Below, piece by piece: positions 41,325-55,606 of a stretch of 64,000 nt of DNA. The notes below the pieces were generated by a model that saw only the letters and a list, made by a program, of their open reading frames with translations, did not search any database and had not been told where the DNA came from. Both the position numbers and the translations under genes were made by a program. Positions within the stretch are counted from its first letter, which is position 1. Each line of letters opens with the position of its first letter. The stretch is from Wuchereria bancrofti (lineage: Eukaryota > Nematoda > Chromadorea > Rhabditida > Onchocercidae): positions 14,384,421-14,448,420 of the forward strand of contig SSBO01000012.1 of the NCBI GenBank assembly GCA_005281725.1, in the 5' to 3' direction.

Positions 41325-42099
41325 TATTGCTAACACTTCTTTTAAAACCAAAAGGCAAATTTAATTTTCTTACCGAAATTTTCAAAAAATGAAAAAAGTG
41401 TCAACATTTTTTCAAATTAACCAATTATTTGTTACATTATATGTGTATATTTCTTTATTTTTTAAAAATTCTCGCACCATTTTATAAATGATTTTGATGG
41501 AAAAGTAAAATTCTTTCCTTCCGTTATCATCAGAAAACTAAAGTGAAAAATTCTGGAATGACAACTTTTCCGAGTTCCCTTTCTCCTTTTTTCTGGCATT
41601 AAAATGAAAACAAAAAAAAAAAGAAAAAAAGAAGAAAGCACAAATGAAGGAATGGCGGAATGAAGATTGATTGCATCAATCATTAACCTTGAAATACCGA
41701 ATAACCAATACCGCTAGCAAAGTGCGCAATTTCTTTTTCTTTCTTTTCTTTTTTCTTTTTTTTTTTTGAATAATTGCTACAAGTTGAATTAATAGTCGTC
41801 GAAAACCATCAGGAATATGAAAATAATCGGAAACAATTGAAGCATTTCAATAAATATCTAAACAACTTAGGAAAAAAAGAAAACTTAACTAATGAAATAA
41901 ACAATAATAGATGTATGTAATAAATATTAAACATTAAAAATTATTAATTGAATTTATATAAGACTTATAATTATAATCTGAATTGGTGCAAAAACTTATA
42001 ATTATTTAGAAAAGAAAGTAAAAGCAAAGAATATGGTCAATTAACAGCAATATAAAAAAAAATGATAATAATAACAATAGTAATAGTAATAGTAATAAC

Positions 42100-42156
<57 letters not shown>

Positions 42157-42728
42157 TTCATTAGTTAAGTTTTCTTTTTTTCCTAAGTTGTTTAGATATT
42201 TATTGAAATGCTTCAATTGTTTCCGATTATTTTCATATTCCTGATGGTTTTCGACGACTATTAATTCAACTTGTAGCAATTATTCAAAAAAAAAAAAGAA
42301 AAAAGAAAAGAAAGAAAAAGAAATTGCGCACTTTGCTAGCGGTATTGGTTATTCGGTATTTCAAGGTTAATGATTGATGCAATCAATCTTCATTCCGCCA
42401 TTCCTTCATTTGTGCTTTCTTCTTTTTTTCTTTTTTTTTTTGTTTTCATTTTAATGCCAGAAAAAAGGAGAAAGGGAACTCGGAAAAGTTGTCATTCCAG
42501 AATTTTTCACTTTAGTTTTCTGATGATAACGGAAGGAAAGAATTTTACTTTTCCATCAAAATCATTTATAAAATGGTGCGAGAATTTTTAAAAAATAAAG
42601 AAATATACACATATAATGTAACAAATAATTGGTTAATTTGAAAAAATGTTGACACTTTTTTCATTTTTTGAAAATTTCGGTAAGAAAATTAAATTTGCCT
42701 TTTGGTTTTAAAAGAAGTGTTAGCAATA
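41325..42728. repeat. Large inverted repeat 2 (574-bp arms) around an AAT array
   Basis: The left arm 41325-41898 and the right arm 42155-42728 are reverse complements. A 256-base spacer 41899-42154 holds unique sequence followed by a long AAT array (about 42062-42154). The same 73-codon frame is seen mirrored on both arms, which is a consequence of the duplication and not evidence of a gene. The left arm begins directly after the N. Confidence 0.92.
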
Positions 42729-45700
42729 TTTGCATATTGAAATGGTTAAATTAAATTGATAAACTGATTAAATGAGAAGAAGAAAGGAAAACTGAAATTA
42801 TAAAATATGGTGGCACTAACTCATTGGTCAAGAATTTAAAGAATAAATATTTGTAGATGTGAAGGATTGGACTTTTAACATTTTAATTATGGCAATTTCA
42901 ACTGAAGTGAGTTAAAAGAGGAGAAAAAACATAGTGTGAAAATTGAAAAACTTCGGATTTCATTTCTCATTTATTTGGTTCCTTTTTTTTGAAACTTCAT
43001 TTTACAGTTCGAAATAAGTGTTAAATTAATGTGCCAAAATTTGAATGAATAAAGGAGTAATAATCCTCTGATTATTTTAATAAATTCTTAAATTTCGAGA
43101 ACTAACTTTGCAGATAAAATTTTAAACTTTTAATTGGAAAGTAGTCCTAAATTTTTATGAGCAAATTTTTTTATTTAAAGGAACAAAAACATCGAAGAGT
43201 AAATTTATGCAGTGATTTTCAGTTGTTTAAAAATTTTTTTTAATTATTTAAGTACTTTACGCAAAAATTAGCTCGATTGGTTTGGCATTTCAATGATTCA
43301 AAAAGCTATTTTGGGCTATTTTTTTCTTCCCTCTAATAATCGTTCCGTTAACAAATTAATTAATTTAAAAAGTGGTTAAAATGAGCTGTAACAATTTTCA
43401 CCATTTTTTAGTTTAAGGTTTAAAAGAACCAGTTATCTAAAAGTTGCATAAGTTTATGTTGCTTAATTTTATTACTCAAATATTGAAAAAGTGTTGAAAT
43501 GGAAATCTTTTTCAAAAACATACAATACAAAAAAAGAAAGGAAGAAAAACCAAGGGACAGAGATAGAGAGGGAAGAGAGAAAGAGAGAGAAGCGAAAAGA
43601 AGAGAAAAAAGGGGAAAATAATGCAGAAGAAAAAAAATCAAATTTGAATTATCTTGAATATTGAAATTATGAATCTTCTTACAATTTCAGTTGAGGAATT
43701 TACGTATATATGGCATTATTTCGGATTCCGGATTTCATACTATAACCATTCCGGTTAGTCATTATATAATACATATAATATTCGTTACATTTAAGCAATT
43801 CCATCCATCTGTAAGCTTTCCAAACTTTATCAAAACTCCAGCTTATGCTTCCCTCATCATCAATTTCTTTCAATTATACTGTACGCTATCACTAAATAAA
43901 AGCCACATAAAACCACGTCAGCACGTGGAAATTTCTAATTGCTCGTGGATTATCCTATTCTGTTTTTGGTGATAAATTTAGGAACATAAAATAATTATAA
44001 ATATGTTATTATCTCAAGCGAATAACTTAAAATGAATGATATGTCTCTTAATTTTTTTGCATATTTGACATTCCAAATAAACATGAAAGATACGTTTTAT
44101 ACGCGTAAGACGTAGATGAAACGAAATATGGCGTCACACGTATTAATCATAATGAAAAAAGGCGCATATATCAATAATGCTGAATAAGGCATTATCAGTT
44201 ACATTGCTGTATTTTATCTATTTTTCGACTATTAAAATTTGGGCAAAAATTTTCAATCATAACAATAGCAACAATTTTAAACTAAATTGTTGTTGAAAAA
44301 TTTTTATATTAAAAAATCAAGAAAGAAAATTTTAGAAAATAATTTCCTAAAATGAAAAAAAAAATAACAAAATAACTAATGAAATTTTGCAAAAATATGA
44401 TTTGCAAAATTTCTTAAAACTGGTTGGTTTCATTTGTCGAAAAGAGGAAAAGAGAGGGATATAGAGAGAAGGGTAGAGAGAGGGCGAGAAAGAGAGAGGA
44501 AGAAAAGAAAAATGGTTAATTAGCCGAAAGATGAAAATATTACCAATCATTTCAAACTGGCAAAATTCACCTCTTTTAACTTTTTTTTCCCCTTTATTTT
44601 TTTCCTTCTTCAGCTTTCGCTCCCTCTCCCTCTTCGTTTCCCTCTTCTTTTTCCTTTTCCTTCATTTCCTTTTCTTCCTTTCCGCCATCCTAACAACAAC
44701 AACAAAAACAATAACAAGAAAACAGTGAGAAAAGCACCTTTCTTGCTTTAACTTTTTTTTATATTTCAAAAAATATTGAAGAAAAAAAAAACACTCTGTC
44801 ACTCTTTCAAGTGTTTCACTACTAATTAGTTAATTTTATCTTTCATTTCCCATGCATAAAACACTGTTTCATTAGGATTTAAATGAATTTATTCCGGAAA
44901 ATATAAGCATACCATTATATGCAAAACAAAATTGTAGTTAAAAAGTAGTCCTTTTTTCTATTTTTTCAATAAAGAGCAAGAAAAATTTAATCACTAAATA
45001 TATTTATTACCAAATTCTTTGTTTGTTTATTAATTTAACAATTTTAGTTGTAAGAATGTGCGAACTATCTTGTCTAAATTGTTTAAATGTTCCTTTGGTA
45101 CAAGTTTGCGCCAAAAATTTTATCCAAGTCAACGAGAAAAATTAAAAATGAAAGAAAAAATAGAATGGAAGAAAGGAGAAATAATAATACACATTGGCAA
45201 AATAAAAAATGAAAAACTATTTTTCATTTCGGATATTTGTTATTTATAATTGTTATTGCTTCATATAATTACTGTCGTTCACATAAATTGTTAGATAAGG
45301 TTAAGGTTAACTGCCGTTTTAAATTCGTTTTTTAAATTTTGAAAATTTTTGGGTAACTAAAATGATTGAAGCTTAAAATTTAATTTGTTTTATTAACAAA
45401 TATCTTTTAAATCTAATCCCATTATTCCCCTTTTCTTTTCCTTTCCTCTCTCTCTTTCTCTATATGTTGTAATATGTTTGATTTCTTTCTTTTCTAAGAA
45501 TTATAAATTTCTGAAATTGTTAATTCTCTTTAATTTTTTCTTAAAAGAAAAATGCATAAAACGAAACAACATTGAACAAATTGATTTGTTTGATCGTTCT
45601 GCAAGGTAATCATATCAATTCAAAAAAATTAAATCATTTCATCTTGTCATAGCATATATTACTTTAGTTTATAATATTTACCTAACCCATGATTCTTTCC

Positions 45701-47677
45701 TTCCATCTTCCCATATTCGTCTCACTCAATTATAGGGTAAAGTGGCTTATTTGAACATTTTTCGGAAATGTTTTCATTATAACAAAATGAACGGATCATT
45801 TCTTTTCTTTGATCGGTAATAGTAGTAGTTGGATAATGCATTTGTTAAAGTTATCAAATCATTTAATTAATTCTGACGAAAAAGTAATTAAACAAAATGA
45901 AAACAAGTTGGAAGTGGATACAATAGATAACAGCCATCAATTCATTTTTATTCATTTCTTCAGCTCTCATCATTTCAACAATTAATTGGATAATTTCAGA
46001 AAAGAAAAAAAAACTATTTTAAAAAAGAGAAGCAATATATGAGAAAAATGATGAAAGAAAAAAGATAAGGAAAGAGTAAATGAAATGACACGAAATTAGA
46101 CATCTAATATAGTAAATTTAAAAAAATAAAATAAATTCAAATTATTTCTATTACAAAATACTTTGACATGTATAAAGGGAAAAATAAGAAAAAGTTTTCC
46201 AAATAAAAAATTTTCAATTGTGTGAACGATTAATTAAAGCAATTAAAGTAGTTACATAATAAATGTGATTGATTGTGTTCAGTCAAAATTTAAAAGGAAA
46301 AATAATCAATTGTTTGAAATCAACAATTTTTTAGTGATGCCAAACAAATGCTATTATAATACCTTTTCCTTGTGTAATTTCTGGTAAGTAATAAATGTTA
46401 CCTGTTATTTATCAACAGTCAAAAGATTTGTAATATATTGATTGACTTATTAAACCGAACACTATTTAAATTAAAATTAGTTTTCTCGAGGCACTTCATA
46501 TCTTTTTAATCTATGATAGTTTAAATTTAAATCGCAAGTTTTAAAATTTCGGAATAAATCATAGCATCAGAAATTAATGAAAGAATTAGGAAAAATAATT
46601 ATGGATGAAAAAAATGTGAATTTTTTCCAAATTTCAAGAGAATGTTATCATAATGAGAAAAAAAGAAGATATATATATAGTCGAATAAAATAAAATGTTT
46701 AATTGTCACAATTTTTGCATTACCTATTAGCGTATGACAAACAGTAATAGATTGATAAGTTTAAAATTTTAAAGCTATATCAAACGCTATATTTCTTGAG
46801 GAAAAGAGAACCAATAATGATAAAGACCGGCCTTCGATTTAGTAAATCAATGCCCTACGGCTAATGAATGACCATTAATTTTGTTGGAAATTTTCGTTGT
46901 ATCTTTTGTTCTCTTCCATTATCATCGATTACTCTCTTATTCTTTATTATCTATTTTCGATAATCATTATTGCGCTTAGTTAAAAAAATAGTTCAATATG
47001 TTATGCAAAATAGTCTTTGTGTTAAGGATGAAAAAATTCAATAATGCTACAATCATAATAATAATATTTAATTAATTACTAACAATAATAATAACAATAG
47101 TAATGAATAATAATTTACGATATCAATAATAATAATAATAATAACGAATAATAATTTACAATAATAATAATAGATAATAACAATAATAATAAGAATGTTA
47201 TTGTGCTATTCAAAACTAGCTTAATTATGATGCTACTAGCAATCATTATCGCTATCATTGTGACGAACTTGAATTAATCCACTTATATCGTTATGGACAC
47301 AACTAGATATTGCGAAACCATTTGATATCCATCGCTATTTTTGCAAAAACTTCCAACCGCTGTTATTTGTTACCTATTGGTAGAAGCGATAAAGTTGTGA
47401 TAAGCTGGAAAACAAACTAATGATAATAGCAATAATTGTTGGCAAATTGTCTACAACAATCAAATGATCATAACATACTTCAATATGTATACTTAATGAA
47501 TTGAAAACAAATAATGTAAATTTATTATACATATACTTCGAAGACTTTGCAGTAATTTATTAAAATGTAAGTTGCAAAACAGAAATGAGAAACATCACGA
47601 ATAAACATTGCAAGAAATAAATTCTGTATGTTTTGAAAATTATAAAAAAAAGAATGAAAAACATTTCAAATTCTAAA
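42729..47677. other. Gene-poor sequence with purine/pyrimidine tracts and AAT microsatellite
   Basis: No supported exon. Purine-rich GAGA tracts occur near 43540-43620 and 44440-44510, a mirror CT-rich tract near 44580-44690, and interrupted AAT repeats near 47040-47195. Confidence 0.5.
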
Positions 47678-50476
47678 TTATTTTCCGGGTGTCAAATTGT
47701 ATGGAATTTCACGGAAGCAATTTTGATATAAGCTAACAAATGCAGCAAGATCAAATTTTTGAATAGCTTCAAAAATTTTTTGCTCATTAGTCGTTTTTGA
47801 GAAACGAATTTCAGTTGCACGATTACAACTATCCATCATATCCATTTTTTCATCTTCTTTCTGTGGATTGCTCAATTTCTTTGTTGCTATCAAATGTTGA
47901 AATATACCAACTAACATATGTCCCCAATTTCTTGTGGAACAAAACAGAGCTGCGCCAGCATCATCCTTAACATCTTTTAATTATACTCTAATTAAACGGA
48001 AGAAATGAATAACTTATAAGAATACATGTGTATTTTGTAATAACTAATCAAATTACATGAAATACAATATGCAAATTAAATGAAACGGATTACTTTGTTT
48101 GTTTCAAAAATAATTATTAGTAGAAAAATGAAAACTAAAATGAATGAATGCATTCGTAATTTGCATGAATGTAAAGTATTTTTCATCATTTAACTCTTTT
48201 TCAATATCTAACTGAGAATTGAGGAAATAATTTCACTCAGTTGTATAAATGAATGACCTTCATTGTGTACTTTAAGGAGCGGAAATGTGAACGAAGATTA
48301 AAAAACTGATCAGATATCAGAAGTATGTCAGAAGAGGACGATAAATTTTTGTGGAAAAAAGAAAAAGATAATGGCTAAACCTAAGAAAAAAAAAGAAATC
48401 TTTTCAAGAATTCGCAGAAATTTTACGAATATGTGCAAGTGCAAAAAAAAAAAAAAAAAACGAGAAAAGTGTATAATGTAAATGAAGAGACGGCAACTGA
48501 TGCAATGGAAGAAGAAAACAAAAATGCATGTGTAGATTGTTACAAAAGATTAAAATAACATGACAAAAAAAGAAAAAGTAGTTTAAATTTAGAATTATAA
48601 TAAATTTTAGCTAATAGAGAGAAGAAAAGAATAAACAAACCCAACACGCAGTCTCATTAGCAATAATGGGTGACCAAAAATAATTAGGCTTATCTTTTAC
48701 AAGATTGATTGAATGAATGTTAATTAATTGAATTTGATCTTGCTTGATGAATTCAGTTGCTGAAATATGAAATAAACAAGTTATAAATTTAATTTTACTG
48801 TTAAAATTACAAATTGCAAAATCTCGAAGAAAAAATATATAAATTAAATAAAATATTATAGAAATGAGAATTCTATTTGCAAACTTTTAGCACTTATATT
48901 AGCTTAAAATATTAATTTTTTTTTCTCCTTTTTTACATAATGTCTTTTTTATCATTATTAATTACTAACCGTTATTTGTAGTTGTAAATCCAACAATCCA
49001 ACATTTTTTCTTTTTCAGTTTCAAAACGTCAAAATTTACAATTGAAGATTGTATCAATGATGGCCGAACATTTAATTGAGCGACTCGTTTTGGTGCTGGT
49101 ATTGGTGGGCAAAGCTAAAATTAGCCAAAAGAGTCAAAAAAGAAAAAAAAAAGAACTGGAATTGAAAATGGGAATAACTAGCATGTACTGGAATACTTTG
49201 GAAAATATTGTAATTTGTACAATTAAAATGAATGTTTGACGTATATCCGATATAATTCTCCTATTTAAATCTTTTAAATGAAACGGATTAACTATGGAAG
49301 CGATTAAAAAATATTTCATAAAGATGAGAAAAAAAGAAAAATAATGAAAACTAATTTAGATATTGTATCATTATAGGCAATACTTTCATCACTTATTTAA
49401 CGCATATACAAAAAAGAATTTAAGTTATTAAATTACTTAATTTTTTATACTTCTTTTACTATTCCAATGTCTTTTTTTTCCTTTTTTCTAGATCATTCTT
49501 TTTTATTTTTACCTACCTAAAAGCAACAGGAAAAATGGAAAAAGAAAAAAAATAGATGAAGGTAAATATAACAGAATTTAAAAAAGTTTACTGCAAAAAA
49601 AAATTTTATGAAACTTTCAAAAATTTTTCATGACAAGTTCGTTATTTTACAAAAAGGTAGCAATTTGGTAAGCAAATATTGCACCTAAAATTCTTTCATC
49701 ACTTCTTTTGCACATTTAATTTCTTACTCTTTAAATGAAATGCAATTATTTGTCTCAGCGATAATCCAAATATGGGAAAGAAAATCTATAGGAAGAATTA
49801 TTTTCCGATTAACAATTAGCTTAATAAATGATAAAAGGTTATTATTTCGGTATACACTGATTATATTTGCAGAAATGCTAATATATTTTAAACAAAAGTA
49901 GCAGGAATTTAGAAAATACTCATTAAATTTTATTTATATTTTTCAAAGAGCAATTTAAGGTTTATATGCAATCAATTTTAACAATATGATTTCGTTGATA
50001 AACTGTTAAATTTCGAAAAAATGCATTACTTAAAATTACTAATAAAAATGAAGGAGAAAATTTTGGAATTATAAATCGAAAATATTGTAAGCAATATTAG
50101 AAATAAAATTACTGTTGATAATGCCATTTCGGGAATTTTCAATATTCCCCAGGTTTGTCCAATTTCCACCACTTCAGCTGGTAATGTTCTAGGTCGTTTC
50201 AATGATTGTACAGTAACTACGAATTCGGATAGCCTAGAATTCCACTTGGCCAAGTCTTTGTCTTAAAATTGTGTTTCAAATTGACTGCTAATGAATTCAA
50301 TGAAATTTAAAGGATGAAATTAATTAATCAATCATTCCGTTAATTGAATTTAACTTGGATTTCGAAACTGTTAGTCTTAATCTTCGATTTGATGACAACA
50401 ACAATTTTAGCCAAATATCTCCTCATCACATTTTCCACAAATGACGGTATGTCATTGAAATCGGAAACCGTATTCA

Positions 50477-50477
<1 letters not shown>
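47678..50477 (-). CDS. Uncharacterised 273-residue protein
   Basis: Five exons fit together in phase: 50477-50369, 50261-50113, 49114-48970, 48759-48637 and 47973-47678 (stop TAA). The ATG at 50477 follows directly on an ATT/AAT array. The protein opens MNTVSDFNDIPSFVENVMRR, then has a Trp-containing segment (LAKWNSRLSEFVVTVQSL, GQTWGILKIP), a Pro-rich then basic stretch (PPIPAPKRVAQLNVRPSLIQ, LKLKKKKCWIVGFTTTNN), a hydrophobic/aromatic block (NYFWSPIIANETACW) and a C-terminal region with NWGHMLVGIFQHLIATKK and an acidic linker. I see no signal peptide or clear transmembrane helix. I do not recognise a family. The closed phases and consistent splice sites support a real gene; the exact donors of exons 1 and 4 are the weakest points. 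Confidence 0.62.
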
Positions 50478-50519
<42 letters not shown>

Positions 50520-50520
50520 G
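50478..50520. repeat. ATT/AAT trinucleotide array
   Basis: A clean ATT run on the plus strand lies directly upstream of the minus-strand ATG at 50477, so it forms the 5' leader or proximal promoter of that gene. Confidence 0.85.
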
Positions 50521-52693
50521 GTAGATTTTTAATATTGGTAGATTGGTTTTCTAATTACAATTTCATTTTTGAAGTAAAATGATGAAAGTAGAAAATCTTG
50601 CGTGAATCCTACCTTCCGCCGGTTGTTGCATTCAATAAGCAATACGATGAAGTCAATATCAGCTGAGTAGAAATGATCGTTCCGGTACAACTGGTAACAA
50701 TGTTTGATGATTCCTCACGAGAAAATATCTAAATCTTTTCGTTTGTAACCAAAATTAGTTACATTAGCAATTCTTTGTTTTATAATTAAAAACTTTCTAA
50801 CTTTTCAAATTTCGTCATATTAATTTTTTTTTTAATTCGATCATCTTCTGGAGAAAAAACATAACATATGCAATCCACATACGTCATTGACGTTAATTTA
50901 TATCAGAGAATGAAGCTTATCCTGAGGAAATATTATGCAATGATAAATTAAGTATTCACTCTGAAGCATTTTCAAATAATGTTTTGATAAGTTCCAAACT
51001 TTTAATCTGATATTTAAAACTGATAGTTAGTTATTTCTGTTTTGTGATGTTATTCAATGGTAACTTGAGTAAATCTAATAATTGCTGTCAATAACATACA
51101 TATCACATGTCATCGAATTTGGAATTTGTTAAGCAGTAATTAAAATAAATAAAGTGTCATATGGTCTAAATGACGGTCGAAAAATATTATGAGAACAAAA
51201 ATAATTGAATTTCATTTGTATCACTATTTCAGTCAATTTATTTGCATGCTTTTCGGTTTATCCAAGTAACAGTCTTTTTATGATTAATGATTTAAGGCTT
51301 TCAGATTTTTATTATCTATTGTTGATTTTACGGAATTTTTAGAGAGCAAATGATGTATATGATTTCTTTTCTCGTCTCTTAATTTCTGAAAAAAAAAAAA
51401 CGAAAATTGAAAATCCTTTTAATTTCGAAAAGTATTAAAATTAAAAACAGTATTTGTGGTTTTTATTCATTAAAAGAAAAACAATACTATGTAAAAATAA
51501 TACTTTAACAAGGAAACCAAATCGATTCCAATTCTTCTCTTCACCACCAATAATTGCCATTGTATAAGGAGACATTAGCCATAATATGATGGATGATAAT
51601 ATAATGTTGAATAAATTTAGAAAATGCATCATTAACTTAGATTGATCGGAAGAGGATAATATAATAATGCTAAGAAGGCAAACTTTGATGTAATAAAAGA
51701 AGCTTTGAATAATAGACAAAATGGATGGAAGGAAAAGACTGCTTGGATGGATTGGTGGCAAACGTTTTGCGTCATTTCATTATCTCCAACTCCTACCTCC
51801 TTCTGATTGTTAGAAATGATAACGATGAATTGGAATGATAGGTAGCATATAAAAAGATATTCATCATCTTTAAGTCTTTGTTAAACTATATTTCCCATCC
51901 TAACATATGACATCATTTTCTGAAACCAATTTCTCCTTTTTCTTTGTAAGAAAAGGAAAAAGAAAGAATGATCATTGATAGCAATATTTTATTCAAACTA
52001 ATATGTAAATATGAAATCGAATAAGGAAAATTTAAAATATGAAATACGTATGCTTTACACTCCGAAAGATTTATTACGAAAAAAAATCTTTTTTTCCTTA
52101 TTTTTGCTAAGGAAATATAAACTTAAAGAAAAGTGTAATATTTGAATAATACTATTCTTCAAAAAATAATTTGAATGATAAAAATATATATGAATGAAGA
52201 AAGTTTGTAATTTCAGAACTATATCATGAAACACTGAATATAAATGCAATCTTGATTTCTGAAGATCAACTTCGTAATATCAAAATCTTATTGTCGTGTC
52301 TACCTTTTATTATAGATATGATCTGTTTAGTGATTTTAAAAATTTTGAAATAAAAAGCAAAAATGACTTCTCATCATTATGGCAAAAGATAAACGAAAAA
52401 ATGCTACTATGATCCCAGAAAAGAACTAAGGTAGCATAAAACCACCTCTTAAAGAAGATCAAACTAATGGGTCAGCAAACAATGACATACCGTTATCATT
52501 TCGTATTAAGATGGAGAATTAAATTTCATTTGTATCGCCACTAAAACTGACATGCGATAAATGACCGAGGAAGATAACGCTGAACTGATTTAAAAAATAA
52601 AAAGGATTTATCATTTCATATGATCATGAACAAAAACAGAAAAAGGAATTTTTTATTCGATAAATTACATTTGAACATCCAATAGACGAAGCA
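50521..52693. other. Intergenic between the TMEM70-like gene and the uncharacterised gene
   Basis: AT-rich sequence without a supported exon. A plus-strand ATG frame near 52380 is interrupted by several stops and is not annotated. Confidence 0.5.
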
Positions 52694-54555
52694 TCAGCTT
52701 GTTAGTTTGATATTTTTAGTTAATTTTCTAAAAATTTCAACATCTCCGTAAGTTTCTTCGTTTAAAGAAAGCATCAAAGGTTTTCCATATATTACAGCAG
52801 TAGCAAGAGGAAACCATATTTTGAACATATCTGGCGACTTGTTCGAATCTACTACATCTTCTGCTCGAAATCTCAGTGCTCTTTTGCCCAGGAAAAACCC
52901 AAAGTGTACTGATGTGAAAATCTAAAATGCTGTTCAAATCATGCCTTGTTTTAGAGCAAGAAATTAATGCTAACCTAAATGATATGATTTCAAAGCATGG
53001 AAATGTTTAAAAGGGTATTGAAATTGAAAACACTACCACTTCAAATCTCGACATCAAATCTCGAAATATAATTATGGTTGCCAATCAAAGAAAAAGTGAA
53101 GATACCAAACATTTTTCACGCAAGATTTCACGATGTAAACAAATTAAAAAAATTGATTTAATAATCATGAGATCAAAAAGTCGGCGGAAGAACTGGTTAA
53201 TCTTTATGAAATATTTCAAAAAATATACCTCTGTATTCGGATTATAATATAAATCAACTACATATCGTTTCACCAAGATCTGATGTAATAAAATCGGTGT
53301 AAATGCATACAAAATGAAGAACGAATCCAGAACTATAAATACATTAATAAATATCAGAAACAAAAAATTGCATACAATGCATTCCGTTACTTCACACTGT
53401 TATTTACTTGAGAAAGTATAAATCACAGTGTAAAGAAAGAGATAAAGGCATTGGTTGTTAGTTCGCAACAATGCAAACAAAAACCCTAAAACTACCAAAT
53501 ATTCAACAAATGAAGTAAATTTTCTTCTAAATTTCATAAAGTCAACTTAGACAAAAGAATGAAGTATGAATGTAAAAATTTCATGTAAATCGGAAGCGTA
53601 AGTATTTGGATTGCAAAAAAAAAAGATTCAAATTATTAACAACTTAATCAATAATAAATCAAGAAAGATCAATGAGTATTCTTGAATTTCTTTTTGGGGA
53701 CTACCCCTTTTGTAACAAGAATTCAGTTGCGCTATCATTGAAAATATGCCGAGAAATTCGTTATATAAAAAAGAAAAAGAAAACAGCAAAAATGGTACCA
53801 AACCTGCAGTGATAGCGCCAGTCCCTGATTTCCGAGCTGCAAGTTGTGATATTATTGGTATCATAGCAAGACTAACAGCTGAACTGGATAGTGATAATAT
53901 CTAAAATGAGTAAAAAGGGAAGCTAAAAAACAAAAGCATAAAAGCTCAGAACAACTTGACTATTTAAATTAACATTTTAAATAAGAAATTCAGAAACACT
54001 AACTTTTGCAGCGAACACCATTTTTGGAGACAGAGTTCCACCTTCTTGCACAATTTTTAATGAAATATCCTTATCACTATTGGCTAGAACTGAATGACCT
54101 AAATCTGAGGATGGAATACAACGCAAAGGCATGAATGCTCGTGATATAGCTGTGGAACTTAGATTAATGTCCGCTCTTTTACCTGTAATATCACAGTTAC
54201 TCATTTGTTAATCGTTCCTGAATCAGTATCTATCTAACAGCAATGATGTCATTCTTTTCCGAACATCCAACAAAAGTATATCGACATGTCAAATGAAAAT
54301 CAGCTCTTTAATACTTTCTCTGACATATGAGCACAAGCGGAAATCAAAATGTAATATACAGTACACAAAAAGCTATTTTTATTAGACAGTTAGCACAGTC
54401 AGTATAATTTAAAAATAAATTAGCTCTAAATTTAGAAATAAGGATTTCACACTCTACTCACCATGACTTGAGCGCACTGTTGAAAACTTCCGCACGCAAA
54501 CAGACCCAGAGAAATTGAAAAAATCTCTAAAACATTTAATTCGACGAAAGGACAT
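52694..54555 (-). CDS. TMEM70-family mitochondrial inner-membrane protein
   Basis: Five exons: 54555-54462, 54182-54004, 53900-53804, 53332-53229 and 52921-52694, closing to 233 residues with stop TGA. The N-terminus (MSFRRIKCFRDFFNF...VRKFST) is basic, hydrophobic and free of acidic residues early on, as in a mitochondrial presequence. GGTLSPKMVFAAK leads into a first membrane helix (SLSSSAVSLAMIPII), a short loop, and a second (SFFILYAFTPILLHQIL). Then come VKRYVVDLYYNPNTE and a matrix domain with RFRAEDVV. This two-helix hairpin with a TP-L-H and KRYV-LYY-P pattern is the TMEM70/TMEM186 pattern. TMEM70 helps assemble mitochondrial ATP synthase, acting on the c-ring. TMEM70 versus TMEM186 is not settled; the RAEDV segment favours TMEM70. 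Confidence 0.8.
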
Positions 54556-55606
54556 TTCGGCTAGAATCCCACCACAAAATAAGATAAAACTTTCATATAG
54601 TATTAGAAAGCAACCGCATGTACCAACACTTTCAAACAATAACCTGAAATTTTTCTCAGTAGAAACGACAAGTTTCACCGATACAAAACAAATATACGGA
54701 AGGAAAATATCGAATCGCAATATGGGATAGCAACCAATGATTTACTATTTTTGAATCAATTGTAAGAAAAAAGGATACAAAAAATACTCAAAAATCATGA
54801 TAATGCCATACTTCGATATTAAGTTTTATTTAGATTTTCGCACATTCACCCTTCGATTTTGCTTTTTTAATCTCAGAACCATAGTATAGTATACAAAATC
54901 ATATTTTATGATACATCTTGGAAAACTTATTTTCTTTTAGAAAAGAAACAATTAATATTAAGTAAACAAAAAGACAAAAGGATATACTATAATTCCATTA
55001 AATCTGACTGTTATAAAAATATCAATTAACACATAAGAAACAAGACTTCATCGGCGATACAGTGAAAAATTAAAAGAAAATTTATCAAGAGCATGATGGT
55101 GATAGCATAGTCATTACACAATAAAGTGAAGTTCACACAGGTATAATTTAGTTCAAGCAAAAACCTTATGTATAAGTAAAATATATCATAAAGTTATTCT
55201 TTTCTCCTTCTCTTTTGAGCTAACTGGTATTTCAAGCTATTTTTCCTACGGATAATACAATAAGCTTCTTTAAATAAAAACTGCAATTATTCGCTGCAAA
55301 AAAAAAGGTAAATTAGATAATAAAAAAAAATTAAAACAATGAATGATGCAACATTCAAAGTAGCACGACAAATTCTATTATATTATTAAACAGAATAAAT
55401 AAACTGAAAAGACCTCCTTATAAATCGTAACATGGCTCTATGCATTCATTCACTGCTTTTTCTTTATCGTACTACTTTTCCGCATCTTCTCTGTTACAAT
55501 CATCTTCTTTGGCTAAAAAATTTTACTATATTTTGAAGCCTTAATGAAACATGGCATGAAATCCCTTCAAACAAAAATCTATTGTCATGTAAGCTTTCTA
55601 ATAATC

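Noticed and set aside
41462..42591. Identical 73-codon frames on opposite strands at 41462-41683 and 42370-42591
   Set aside because: They are mirror images produced by inverted repeat 2, have low-complexity hydrophobic content and no gene context.
51441..51761. 106-codon minus-strand hydrophobic frame
   Set aside because: AT-rich hydrophobic composition, no splice context linking it to either neighbour gene.
52380..52620. Plus-strand ATG frame starting MAKDKRKNATMIPEKN
   Set aside because: Several in-frame stops occur within 80 codons, with no homology that would justify calling a pseudogene.
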